In this document: piece after piece, positions 22,502 to 33,347 of the stretch | How positions within the stretch are numbered: the first letter of the stretch is position 1 | Layout: every line of letters begins with the position of its first letter | Assembly: GCA_963924555.1 (NCBI GenBank) | Contig: OZ004593.1 | Span: 2,104,480-2,168,479 of the forward strand | DNA: 64,000 nucleotides | Source of the DNA: Crambe crambe | Lineage: Eukaryota; Porifera; Demospongiae; Poecilosclerida; Crambeidae | Reading direction: 5' to 3' | Translations under genes and position numbers: made by a program | Notes under the pieces: generated by a model | What the model was told of the DNA's origin: nothing | Databases searched by the model: none | What the model saw: the letters and a program-made list of their open reading frames with translations, nothing else

Positions 22502-23675
22502 CTACTTGGTATAATATATTCTAGTCATCATCATGGTAGATTTTATTCTGCAGATGAAAAGATAAATCTGCAGGGGGACACAACAGCACATGGAAGAGTT
22601 CCTTTGATTCACAGATAACTCACAATGAGAAACACTGCTCCAAGTAAAGTGGCTTTCACCTTTAGGTCCAGGCCCAGGAGAACTGCATGCAAGAAATGCA
22701 CACTTTCATGAACTTGTGAGGTCAGGGGTACCAATTACATAGCAACCTCTACTTATAGCTAAGATCTCTTATTTTCAAACATCGACAGGAGTGTAGCTAC
22801 CAGCTATAGCTACATACTTGAGGTGAAATAACAAATTATGACTAATCACTCACATTCTGTTGCATTGACCATACACAACAGTATGTAAAATATTATATAA
22901 ACAGCTATTCTGCTCACATTGGCCATATAGCTACGTAATTATTATCAGGCTTAACATCGAGTGATAATACCATAATAACAGCAGCTACCTTACAACTAAC
23001 TCACATTCTAATGTACTGACTTGTGATTTTACCAACATCCTGAGTGCTATCAGCAGAAAAAAACCTATAAGAATGGCTTATAATACCTAATTACTGGATG
23101 ATATTGGACAGCAGCTAGCTAGCTGTAGCTTTTATAGAGTAACCTCTTGAAAAAGGTTTAGGGACAAAAGTATGCAGAATGCATACTAGCTACATTAGGA
23201 ATTGAGCTTACATTGAAGTCAACTTGATAACAGCACACACACAAGGGATCCTTTATTCTGAGCACAGTTTCCTGTTCAGCGTTCATGATGGAGAACCAGG
23301 GGTATGGGATGCTGGTTCCGGGTGACTTCCATCTGTTGCCAGGAAGCATAATGGCAGTAGGGTCGAACCAAATGGATAACCTTCATGTAATACACAGTGT
23401 GAAAGTTGAGGGGGCCAAGAGAGGGGGAGAGTAATAACATCATATACGTAATGCATATAGCTAGCTAGGGTAGTTTAAAATGATGAAAGTGCCAATGAAT
23501 TTATTTATTGAGGGCCACTCTAAGTATATCTGCGACCTAAATTGATATTATAGAACCTATCGTCTGACAAATGGGACCTAATCCCAAGCTAAATACTAGC
23601 TAACCTTTAGTCTGGTTGATCCTGATCTATTTGGCTGAGGTACTCTAGCCCAGGGGGTAAGCATGGAATGGGCAT
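22502..23675 (-). pseudogene. Phospholipid scramblase exon remnants
   Basis: Several minus-strand blocks match the scramblase family in order. At 23675-23610: MPIPCLPPGLEYLSQID, like the family's N-terminal CPPGLEYL motif. At 23380-23212: a segment with FSIMNAEQETVLRIKDP and CVCCYQVDF, bounded by AG and GTAAGC. At 23039-23005: DVGKITSQYI. At 22682-22624: LDLKVKATLLGAVFLI, the membrane-inserting end. At 22567-22502: a hydrophobic tail and stop. Intact scramblases (about 230-330 residues) move lipids between membrane leaflets in a Ca2+-dependent way. Here roughly 100 residues between the first two blocks and the ADNFG segment are not found, the first block runs into TAA with no good donor, and the phases of the third and fourth blocks disagree. 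I read this as a decayed or incomplete gene; a missed exon is possible. Confidence 0.65.
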
Positions 23676-24041
23676 GAATTGTGTTAAAAAGCTAGCTAGT
23701 GTATTATTAGCTACAGTAACATTTATTAAACAAACCTGCAGGTACTAGGTGTACTGAGAAGCCGCAGAAATGGTAGTCCGCATGCGCTAAATGTCAACTG
23801 TACGCACGTGAGGTGTCATGCAGCTATATCTGACTGTGCATGTGCTGAATAGAATATCAGAAAACAGAGTGAGTAGACTATCATCTTGCATATCAGCTAG
23901 ACTACTTATGTCTTTTTTTAAATACAGTTTCATTTTGACCACAAGCTATCTAGCCCAAGGAAATCACAGACCTACTGATCCAGATACTAGGAGTGAAGTG
24001 AGTAGCCACTACATAGCTTCTATCATAGCTACAAGTTAGTC

Positions 24042-27000
24042 ATGGATCATCTTAGCGAGATCATCAAGCAGGAGGAAAAAACTTGTGAAGAAAATAATGC
24101 CATAGAAACATCCAAGCTAAAAGAGTCACTTCGTGCTCTTCCTAAGAACCTAACTTTACAACAGCTCCGTGATTTTGAAACGAACAAGAAACTGTTAGAG
24201 GGTTCAATCGATGAGAGCAACTTGCGTAAAAAGGTATTCCTACATTACTGTGGTGAGATCAAAGCTGAGTTGGAAGAACTTAAATCTTCCACTCTAAAAG
24301 AGTCCGTCGATTTACCAACATGTATTGAACTATTAAATGCCAAGTTTGAGAGGGAATATAATCGTTATGAAAAAGGCTTTCCAATATATGCGCACCGGCT
24401 CGACATCATGAGAGTGATTGAAAGTAAACAGGTGTGTATTGTTATCGGTGAGACAGGTTCTGGTAAAAGCACTCAGCTGGTCCAGTTCTTGTATGAAGCT
24501 GGATATGCAACCAGCGGTATGATCGTTTGCACTCAGCCAAGAAAGCTGGCTGCCATTTCTTTGGGTGAGCATGTGAGTAGAGAAGTGAAAGAAAATGTCG
24601 GTGAAACGTATGGTTATGTTGCTACAAAAAGTAAACGCTATGAGAAGACAAAGGTGGTTTTCATGACAGACCACAGCCTTCTCAATGAATGCATAGCTGA
24701 TCCTAATCTCTCCAAGTACTCGTGTGTGGTGATTGATGAGGCCCACGAGAGAAGTATTCATACTGATATCTTGATTGCTCTGATCAAGCGTTGTCTACCC
24801 AACAGGGAAGACTTGAAAGTCATCATCACTTCAGCCACCATTAATCCAACTCTCTTCTCTCGCTACTTTGGTGGGAAAGAAGCATGCCCAGTTGTTGAGG
24901 TGCCAGGTCGCACGTATCCAGTTGAAATGAATTGGGAAGAATCTGAAGTACCAATTGTCACTCGAAAGTATGTATCTGAAGCTGTGAACAAAGTCCATGA
25001 TATTCATATCGGCAATTACAATGAGCCAGGAGATGTACTAGTTTTCCTCACGTCTCCTGCTGAGATTGAAAAAGCCTGTAAATTAGCATTGGAAGCACTG
25101 AAAAATGAAGTGGTCATTCTTCCCTTACATGGAAAACTCCAGCCAGAAGACCAGCAAAAGGTGTTTGAGCCTGTTGACGGGAAACGGAAAGTGGTCTTTT
25201 CCACAAATGTTGCCGAAACTTCTGTTACGATTCCTGGCATCAAGTACGTGATTGACACTGGTCTGTCTAAAGAGTTGTGCTATGACCCACAGAAGAACAT
25301 GAATTCTCTTGAAATAAGGCCAATCAGTAAGAGTTCGGCAAATCAAAGAAAGGGTAGGGCTGGTCGAACTGCTCCCGGAGAGTGTTACCGCTTGTATTCA
25401 CAGAGTGACTATGACAAAATGCGAGACGATTCTGTCCCAGAAATTCTTCGAATCACTTTAGCTTTTGCTGTCATTAAGTTGTATGAGTTTGGGATAAAAG
25501 ATATCCACTCCTTTGAATTTGTGGAAGCACCAGATAAAAATGCACTGGATAAAGCTGTTGAAAACTTGAAATTTCTTGGTGCTATTAAAGACGGAAAGCT
25601 CACTGACCTTGGAAGGAGAATGGCTTTGCTTCCTCTTGATCCCAGTCTGTCTAAAATCCTATTCGATGCTATCGAAAGGGGAATTGGTATTGAAGCCGCA
25701 GCTGCTGTGGCAATCTCTACTCTGGCTGGCAGGATATTTTTTCGACCCAGCGATGATGAATCAAAAGCTGAAAGTGACAGAAAACGTCTCCCTTTCTGTC
25801 AGCTGTCAGGAGATCAGATGACTTACTTGCATACATATTTTGAGTGGTCTCGTCAAGAACGACAAGATCGAAACAAATGGTGCGTTGAGAATTACGTCAA
25901 TGCCAAGAGCATGAGGATGGTACAACAGATAGTTGATGAATTGCGATTTATTTTAAAACAGAAGTGCAATATCGACATGTCATCTGAAATAATTTCACTC
26001 GATAATGCAAGTGAGATTTTGCCTCGACTCTTCTTCGATGCTTTTTTGGAGAATATTTGTGTCCACTTAGGACATAGTAAAGTCGGCTATTGGTGTGAAC
26101 AGCTCCCAACAGAGCAATTGGCCATACACAATGGTTCATCCCTTTACTATCTCAGTTCCATCCCTCAGTGTGTGATCTACGAAAAGACTCAAAAAACTAG
26201 TCGCCATTTTTTGCTTCAAGCGCTACCTGTTCATGAGGAATGGATCCAAGATGCTATAAGTAAGGGTCAACTCCAATGCCACCCTGCTGAATCTTCCTTG
26301 TTCAAAATTTATCAACTTCACTGTTTATCCTTTGATAAAATCGGACCCAGTTTGTCTTCAAAGCTGGCTCAGAAATTCCCAGGGTCCAGAAGAAAGTCAG
26401 TACCAGAATTTAGCTATTTTAACATACAACCAGTGTTTGAGCATTCTCGACAGCATGGAACTCTTGCAGTTTACTGTCAAGAAATCTACCACAACCAAGT
26501 GCAAGGATCAGTGAGCAACTTCATCGAATCCACCAAGAAAGAGCTGAAAGAAGAGTCTCATGAGTATGGTATACTGAGTGATAACGATGATGTACGAATT
26601 ATCATTGGTGCTGGTGGTTCCATTCAGCGTTTACTCATGCCAGGTGACTTTCAAAAAATCATCGTTCGAGGATTGAATGACAAATCCATACCAGCTGCCA
26701 CTGAAGAGCTGAAGGCATATGGGGAGTGCAGTGTCGAACGTAAGCCTACATGCATTGTTGTCAAGTACCAGGACTCGGCTGATGCTTTGAAGGCTCTAAA
26801 TCATCAATTCGCAAATCCCAGTATTGTGATACAGCAGTACAAGAACCAAAAAAAACACCAATTTTGCATGAAAGTGGAATGGAGTCGGAGGGCACGTCGT
26901 GATCATGCATTTATCAATTTCAGAGACAGTAATTTCTTTGATAGATATTTCTCTCCTTCATTTTCTCAGTATCGTAAAGGTCTTATCAGAGATACCATGT

Positions 27001-28721
27001 CTGAACTGCAATTTCAAGCCAAGAATGCAACACATTCCATAAAGGTTAATGGTATTCGGTCAGACACAACTAAAGAGTTCATTATATCTCGGCTTCTTCA
27101 TCTTGTACCTCAGGCTGAAGAAACTGTGTTTAATCAATATGCATTTATACGTTTTCTTCATGATGCTCCATTTGAAGAATCAGAAGATAACCTTGCTCGA
27201 CAAAGAAATTCCTTTCGTGCAAGTCTGGCTCAGTATGCTACACAGAATAAGTACTATGTGAACTTTATTCGTCCAAAAGATAAGGAGGCAGTAATATACA
27301 GAGCATTTGTTTATTGTGATGATGCAGACACCTATATTAAAGCTGTGAAAGGGTTGCAAGAAGAAGGAAGTAAATACATGTGTGAGTTGACTTTATCTTC
27401 CTCGGTACGGTACATTCCTCGAATGTTTTCTGTGATTGAGGCTTCTATTCAAGAATTGTGTGAGGATTATTCAAGATCTCAAATGCCTGTTAAAATTGAA
27501 TATGGCAGGAAAGATAAATGGGGGAATAGATTAATCGAAGTGTCCTCCAGTTATATCAGTGCATTCATAGAAGCTAAGGAGTGTTTGAGCAGAATTGTTG
27601 AACCGGATGTTATAACTGTCACCAAACATGAAGAAAGTATCTATTTATCCACAGTTCATTTCATGGAAAGTGTGAAAAAAATTCAAGAAAAGACTACAAC
27701 TTACATCAAAATTGATAGCTCTGGTTCAAATAGTGTCACAATATACGGCACAAAAAAGCAACGTGATGTGGCTAAAAAAGAAATTGAAAAGGATATCAAG
27801 ACTTTGATGCAAGATGGAACCCACTGCTATGAAATTGACTTAAAAAGGTTTAGGCCTGGTTTAATGAAAGAGCTGATATTCAAATATGGTGCCAATGTTG
27901 TTGAAATATCCCTCACGACTAAAGACATCAAAGCAGCCAGACTAGACCCCAGGAAACAAATTCTCACTCTCTTTACCACTGAGGCAGCTTATCGATCTTT
28001 TTTCGAAGATTTGAACAAGTTTAACCCCAATTGCGAGGGTGTTTCTCGACAAGCTACTATTCACGATGCGACAAAAGAGAATCCGGTTAGTGAGTGTTGT
28101 GTGTGTTTCGAGGCACATGATTACGAGAGGCAAATAGCTACTTTCAGACTCGAATATTGTGGACACGTTTATTGTAAAGAATGCATCAAATTGCAATTAC
28201 AGTCGACTTCAGTCACTTTCCCTATCACTTGTGCAGCAGAAGAATGTGAGCAGGAACTTGTTTGGAAAGACTTTGAAAATATCGGGGTGAAATGCTTACG
28301 AGATATCATACCTGCTTCTCTTAAAGCTTACGTAGCAATGAACACTGCTACTGTTCATAATTGTATCACTCCTGATTGTGAAATGGTCTATCTTTATTCA
28401 GAGAGTGGTCAGAGATTTGTCTGTGGACAATGTGGTGCTAACATCTGTACCCACTGTCACACCACTTGGCATGAAGGTTATACGTGCAGCACCTATAAAG
28501 ATCGTGATAATCGAGATGCCCAGTTAAGAGCTTGGATAACTGGAGATGAGGCTAATCGCAAAATGTGTCCAAAATGTGATGTCCCCATTGAAAAGAATGG
28601 TGGTTGTTCACACATAGCATGTTCACTATGCAAAAGCCACATCTGCTGGAAATGTCTTCAATACTTCAGTACATCAGGTGAATGCTATAATCACATAGAT
28701 TTTTGTACTGGAATCAGGTGA
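24042..28721 (+). CDS. DEAH helicase with C-terminal RING-IBR-RING E3 ligase
   Basis: A single open exon of 1,559 residues. The N-terminus is helical and charged (1-110). The helicase core has Walker A GETGSGKST (136-144), DEAH (232-235), SAT (264-266) and QRKGRAGR (435-442), followed by helicase-associated and OB-like regions (about 500-760). A poorly conserved middle includes a KH-like stretch near 1230. The C-terminus is an RBR module: RING1 from about 1353 (CCVCFEAHD), IBR about 1440-1490, and RING2 from about 1505 (KMCPKCDVPIEKNGGCSH) with the expected catalytic Cys at 1522. The architecture matches plant DEAH11/DEAH12-type proteins and some invertebrate homologues; the substrate is unknown. 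An RNA-triggered ubiquitin ligase role is inference. Lack of introns is odd among intron-rich neighbours and suggests a retrocopy or intron loss. A 40-bp tandem duplication at the 3' end moves the stop from about 28757 to 28721. Confidence 0.93.
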   Translation: MDHLSEIIKQEEKTCEENNAIETSKLKESLRALPKNLTLQQLRDFETNKKLLEGSIDESNLRKKVFLHYCGEIKAELEELKSSTLKESVDLPTCIELLNAKFEREYNRYEKGFPIYAHRLDIMRVIESKQVCIVIGETGSGKSTQLVQFLYEAGYATSGMIVCTQPRKLAAISLGEHVSREVKENVGETYGYVATKSKRYEKTKVVFMTDHSLLNECIADPNLSKYSCVVIDEAHERSIHTDILIALIKRCLPNREDLKVIITSATINPTLFSRYFGGKEACPVVEVPGRTYPVEMNWEESEVPIVTRKYVSEAVNKVHDIHIGNYNEPGDVLVFLTSPAEIEKACKLALEALKNEVVILPLHGKLQPEDQQKVFEPVDGKRKVVFSTNVAETSVTIPGIKYVIDTGLSKELCYDPQKNMNSLEIRPISKSSANQRKGRAGRTAPGECYRLYSQSDYDKMRDDSVPEILRITLAFAVIKLYEFGIKDIHSFEFVEAPDKNALDKAVENLKFLGAIKDGKLTDLGRRMALLPLDPSLSKILFDAIERGIGIEAAAAVAISTLAGRIFFRPSDDESKAESDRKRLPFCQLSGDQMTYLHTYFEWSRQERQDRNKWCVENYVNAKSMRMVQQIVDELRFILKQKCNIDMSSEIISLDNASEILPRLFFDAFLENICVHLGHSKVGYWCEQLPTEQLAIHNGSSLYYLSSIPQCVIYEKTQKTSRHFLLQALPVHEEWIQDAISKGQLQCHPAESSLFKIYQLHCLSFDKIGPSLSSKLAQKFPGSRRKSVPEFSYFNIQPVFEHSRQHGTLAVYCQEIYHNQVQGSVSNFIESTKKELKEESHEYGILSDNDDVRIIIGAGGSIQRLLMPGDFQKIIVRGLNDKSIPAATEELKAYGECSVERKPTCIVVKYQDSADALKALNHQFANPSIVIQQYKNQKKHQFCMKVEWSRRARRDHAFINFRDSNFFDRYFSPSFSQYRKGLIRDTMSELQFQAKNATHSIKVNGIRSDTTKEFIISRLLHLVPQAEETVFNQYAFIRFLHDAPFEESEDNLARQRNSFRASLAQYATQNKYYVNFIRPKDKEAVIYRAFVYCDDADTYIKAVKGLQEEGSKYMCELTLSSSVRYIPRMFSVIEASIQELCEDYSRSQMPVKIEYGRKDKWGNRLIEVSSSYISAFIEAKECLSRIVEPDVITVTKHEESIYLSTVHFMESVKKIQEKTTTYIKIDSSGSNSVTIYGTKKQRDVAKKEIEKDIKTLMQDGTHCYEIDLKRFRPGLMKELIFKYGANVVEISLTTKDIKAARLDPRKQILTLFTTEAAYRSFFEDLNKFNPNCEGVSRQATIHDATKENPVSECCVCFEAHDYERQIATFRLEYCGHVYCKECIKLQLQSTSVTFPITCAAEECEQELVWKDFENIGVKCLRDIIPASLKAYVAMNTATVHNCITPDCEMVYLYSESGQRFVCGQCGANICTHCHTTWHEGYTCSTYKDRDNRDAQLRAWITGDEANRKMCPKCDVPIEKNGGCSHIACSLCKSHICWKCLQYFSTSGECYNHIDFCTGIR

Positions 28722-28757
28722 ATCCTATAATCACATAGATTTTTGTACTGGAGGTCA
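28674..28757 (+). repeat. 40-bp tandem duplication over the stop codon
   Basis: The 40 bases starting TCAGGTGAATGC at 28674 are repeated from 28714 with one substitution. Because 40 is not a multiple of 3, the frame shifts at the junction and terminates at once. The second unit, read in the frame of the first, ends with CTGGH and a stop at about 28757, which looks like the older C-terminus. Confidence 0.9.
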
Positions 28758-28959
28758 TTAGCCAATACACAAGATACGTACACAGAAATTTATAATGCTA
28801 GCTTTTTGTGACTTTCAGTGACTATCCAGTTAATAGCTTTTGTATTTTCAACTGTATGTAAAACACTAGTAGTTATCATGTTCTTCTTTTCTTTTCTTTT
28901 GTGAGAATTTATTTTTTATTTTTTTTTATTTTTTATCTGTTGCTATGGTTTTTTTTTAA

Positions 28960-30143
28960 TTATAAGTGAGAATTAAAATAATTACCATTGGTCAATATTT
29001 GGCATAAATTGTAATAAAAATCATGTTTCATGGTTAACAGTGCGCCCTTTTCAAGTCCCGCCTCCATTTTGAAATCAGCAACATCAAAGTCTCTGTTGGC
29101 TGGCACTACTTTGTTGATGAAACCAGCTTCCTTCCCTTCCTCAGCTGAATAACGCTTGCCAGTAACCACCATGGAGTGAACATCAGGCTGGGGGATCTTT
29201 GACCTGCAGCAATAATATTTTTGCCATCTACTAGTTAGATTTTCTATATCTTCACTCCCTCCCCATTAAGGAAGAGCTTCTATAGTCCATATAATATACC
29301 ATAAAGTCAAAGCTCAACCCTTTTTCCCAATGTACAAAAGCTTTGTAGTTAGCTAGTTGTATACATGGTTGAGCTATAAAACTTAAACCAGCAGGTTGAT
29401 GCTATGTACCATTTCTCACTTTGCTAATTCCAGCAATCCCAGTGGGAGAGTGTGACCAAGCCGAACTATTGGTATGAAGAACCATCCTTGCTTGGCTTGC
29501 ATGATTCTGAAGTCATGTGCCAGAGCCAGCATAGCTCCTCCTCCAACACAGTGACCTGAAGCATACATGTAAGCTGATAATTTTAAAGGGGCACCTTGAT
29601 ATAGCTAGCTCTCTCTTGTGAAAGAGCTATCTCCAGTGAAATGTGGTTATCTACCACATGAGAGAAAAAAGTAATGTAAACTTTGAAATGATAGCTGACT
29701 GCTTTTTGTTAGGGAGCTAGCTAGATTTATCCCATGCTATTAATGAAGTAGAGTACACTAGTTTCTCTTGCTCACCATTAATCGCTGCCATGGTAACAAG
29801 TGGATAAGTGAGCAGACGGGCTAGCAATTTCTGGAGGGCAGACAATAGTTCCAAAAAGGGCTGTGGGTCTGATGATTGCAGCAAGGATATGTCCACACCT
29901 GTGCTGTAAAATTTCCCCTTCCCAGTGGTAATGAGGCAAGTAACACCATCTAAACTGTATTGGAGGAAACACCACATGACATAGTTACAATGATCATGAA
30001 TCAATATTCCTCAATCAAATGTGACCTTACTCTTCTACTGTGTCTAGCGCTTCGTGGAAACGCTTAATGAATTCATTCGATACTCTATTCTCTCCATTTC
30101 TCATCGCTATCACAACACAACTTCCATTTCTCTCCACATCCAT
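28960..30143 (-). CDS. Enoyl-CoA hydratase/isomerase family protein, peroxisomal
   Basis: Four minus-strand exons join in phase: 30143-30031, 29954-29776, 29555-29420 and 29203-28960, giving 223 residues. The crotonase fold is recognisable from NGENRVSNEFIKRF, GKGKFYSTGVD (CoA/oxyanion segment) and NGHCVGGGAMLALAHDFR (second oxyanion segment), then VTGKRYSAEEGKEAGFINKV. It resembles the delta3,delta2-enoyl-CoA isomerase group, which shifts double bonds during beta-oxidation of unsaturated fatty acids. The last three residues, SHL, fit the peroxisomal targeting signal type 1, which supports this stop and a peroxisomal location. It is slightly short for the family (about 240-260). The gene converges with the helicase at its 3' end and diverges from PPP1R21 at its 5' end. 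The exact substrate class is not settled by sequence alone. Confidence 0.88.
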
Positions 30144-30261
30144 AATACCTGGAGGTGGGCGTGGCTTCTACAATACCCCGCCCCTATAATACGAATCAGC
30201 CCCACCCCCTTTAGTTGTAAAAGCCAAGCAGCCCTGAGTCTCAGACGGGAAAGAGGCAGAA
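30144..30261. promoter_or_regulatory. Divergent promoter region, 118 bp
   Basis: Only 118 bases separate the start codon of the isomerase (minus, 30143) from that of PPP1R21 (plus, 30262). The spacer has GC-box or CACCC-like sequences (GGTGGGCGTGG, CCCCGCCCC, CCCCACCCCC) and no clear TATA box, as expected for a housekeeping bidirectional promoter. Part must also be 5' untranslated sequence of both genes. Confidence 0.75.
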
Positions 30262-33200
30262 ATGGGCAGCGAACTGCAGGCGAAGTATCAGAAGCTCGCT
30301 CAAGAGTATGCCAAGGTATGTTAAAGCTTTGTAGGCTGATCTAGCTAGACGTATAAGCTTCTTTGCTAAGCGTTTTGTAGTTTCAGATTCCAATTGAAGC
30401 TCACCTTTGTGTTCTTACTGTACTTTTCGTGTTGTACTATTGTTATATCAACACCAATGTCTTCAATTTATGATAGCTACGTTCTCAAGTGGATATTTTA
30501 AAGAAAGCAGTTAGAGATGAGAAGATGCAAAAGGCTTCATTGGAGGTAAAAAAGCATTAAAGAATTTGGCTCTAAGTTAATAAATTTTCTGGTAATACTT
30601 AAGGAATCTCTACGAGAGAAGACCCAGTCCTTGAGAAAGCACATACAGGAGAATGAGTCACTGGAGTTTCGGAACCAGCAGCTGAGCAAGCGAGTGGCTT
30701 TACTGCAGGAAGAGATGAGAAGTCCTACCAAAAAGAAAAAGAAGGTAACAGTATTAGCCACCCATGAATTTTATCTTTCTCCCTTTCATATCCACATTCA
30801 TGTATCTACGCTACTGTGCCACACCTCCCATCCCCCCACCCACCCACCATCAAGCTCTTGAACTATAATTTCAGCTTGCCATCCATTGCATACCCCCATC
30901 ACTTTGCCATCCATTGATACCATGGATAGAGGAGGGAAGTGCATAAGGTGGTAACAGGGGATTGGGGAAATGGGTGGGTTGGGGTGATCATACCATGTAA
31001 AGGGACATCCAACATGAGGAAATTGGCTCTACTTCCTGACCTTTAATCTAACATGTATGTACATGTATATGGCATGTGCATACATGTACCAAACCCAAAT
31101 GTACATCAATGTATCTCCATTCATGTACCATCCTTATCCCTCCCTCTTAGTGCTAAAGTAAATTTTCTTTCTTAGAATAACACTATAGGTTAGTTTAATT
31201 AATGAGACTTATCTCTTTGCTACATACAGTAGTCAGTCTGTGTGTAGTTACATGTTTACACTCAACATTCCATCCTGAGAAAACAAAGTGATAAGCAATA
31301 ACCATGCTGTTATCTGCCGACATAATTATGTTTACAGCTAGAGAACAATTGAGGTTGCTCTGAGTTCAGGGACTTTTATTAATGCACACCTTCATTCTCT
31401 TCACTTTTGCACTGTCCCCTCCTAATTAATTAAAGCATAATAATTATCTCGATCCTTCTTGTTCTCACAGGGGCAAGATGGGATAGTTCCTGGCGTATCT
31501 GACATCCACGCTCAGGAGCTGTCAGCCAAGATATCTGAAAACGAAAGGCTCCACATGAAGGTAAGAGCTAGCTTGCTCTGAAAACATTTAGCACGGGGGA
31601 AGTGTTAAAAGGTGACACGATACTTGTAGATGGAAAAATGAGTTGAGAAGTGTTTGGTTGCTTAAGTGTGTGTTTGGCTTTGGGGCTGGTTTTGTTTTGA
31701 AGGAAGAGCTATATCTTATATGTACATGTGACTATTATTTCCCCACTGTATGCAATAATGATGTAATCCTTATTCCTCCAGCTGGCCAGAGAGGTTATAT
31801 ACTTCATACGTAGGTATTGACATGATCTTTCTTCTAGCCACGTAGCTTAGACGTATGTAAATACTTATTCCTCCGGCTGATGTTATCCTTTTCTCCAGTC
31901 ACTACTAAATGATGTAATTTCTCCAGAACAAAACTATCCGATGTGCAGCTTGTCTTTATTCCTTCAGATACCATATAGCGCGATATTTTCGTGGGTAAAA
32001 ATTTTCATGGATTTCGTGGTTTTGAAAAATAATACACAAGAATAATGCAATTTGCAAAACCACGAAAATTTAGACCCACAAAAATTTTGGGCTATATACA
32101 GTATGTAGTTAGACGTAGGTTGTGCTATACCTTTGATGATTTATAGAGGTCATGTATTTTGCTACATGATGTACTTCAGACCTATGTAGACAACACTATT
32201 CTGTGTTTACAGTTATAATGTCATCTTTATTCCTCTAGATCTTGGAGCTGACTCAGAAGTCTGAGCGGACCATACAAGGTCTGCAGTTTGAAGTGAGCAA
32301 ACTGAAGGGAGAAGTGGCCACTCACCAAGCCGGAGTGGAGGAACTCAACAGGGAAAACAAGATACAGGTCGACACCCTCAGGGAGGAGAAGGCCATGTTA
32401 GAGGTGCGGTAGAGTTAGTACTAGGGGGTGTGGCTTAGCAATCACATGATTGTGTCCATATGTACTTATGTTCAGGTGAAAGTGGTTAAGCAAACAGAAG
32501 AGTTGACAGAAGTGAAATCAAACTTAGAAAGGTAACTACTCTGTGGATGTGAACAGTGATTCATTATAGACGTCTAGTCAGTGGATTTTAGCTAAACATC
32601 TTCTTTCTTTTTTTTTATAGATTACAGGCAGCTGCAAATGAATGGCGGCAAAAGACCTTAACTGGTACTATATTATACTGATTAAGTAATTGTGATGACC
32701 CTTTACCAATGGTTTCAGGAAAAGCTTCCAAGGAACAGAGACTGATGAAAGGAAGTCCTCTGATAGAAGGTACGTGGGTTCTCTTCGCTGATAGCAAAAT
32801 GTGCATTGGGGAAAGTTTGTGATGTTTATCCCTCAATGCATAGATGAGCCTTCCAGTTATGCTGCTCTCAATGTGCCAGTGGTTGACACTAAACTCCAGG
32901 TGAGTTACATACCAGTACTGGAATGAAATCATGTGGTGATTCCATGATGATGGTAATGATGATAGGCTGAGGTGCTGGTCGCACTCAAGAATGGAATGGA
33001 GATGATTACGACTTTCACTACGCAGCTATCCACGTTCCATTCCTATCTTGAACAGGTGAGTCATCATTAACAGATTATGAGATGTGCAATATCACGCCAT
33101 AATTTCATGCACATCACATGTGTATTACCCATGTCTATCACATGCACAGCGTTGCAAGTGCTACCCCACTGATGCTTCCTCAGGCCTTCACATCTCCACT

Positions 33201-33264
33201 GTAAACCAGAAGGTACATACGTTATAAAGTCAACAACCATTACAGAATGTTCACATCTCTTACA

Positions 33265-33347
<83 letters not shown>

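Noticed and set aside
23818-24039. Plus-strand open frame of 73 codons just before the helicase start
   Set aside because: No family features; it most likely lies in the 5' untranslated region or promoter.
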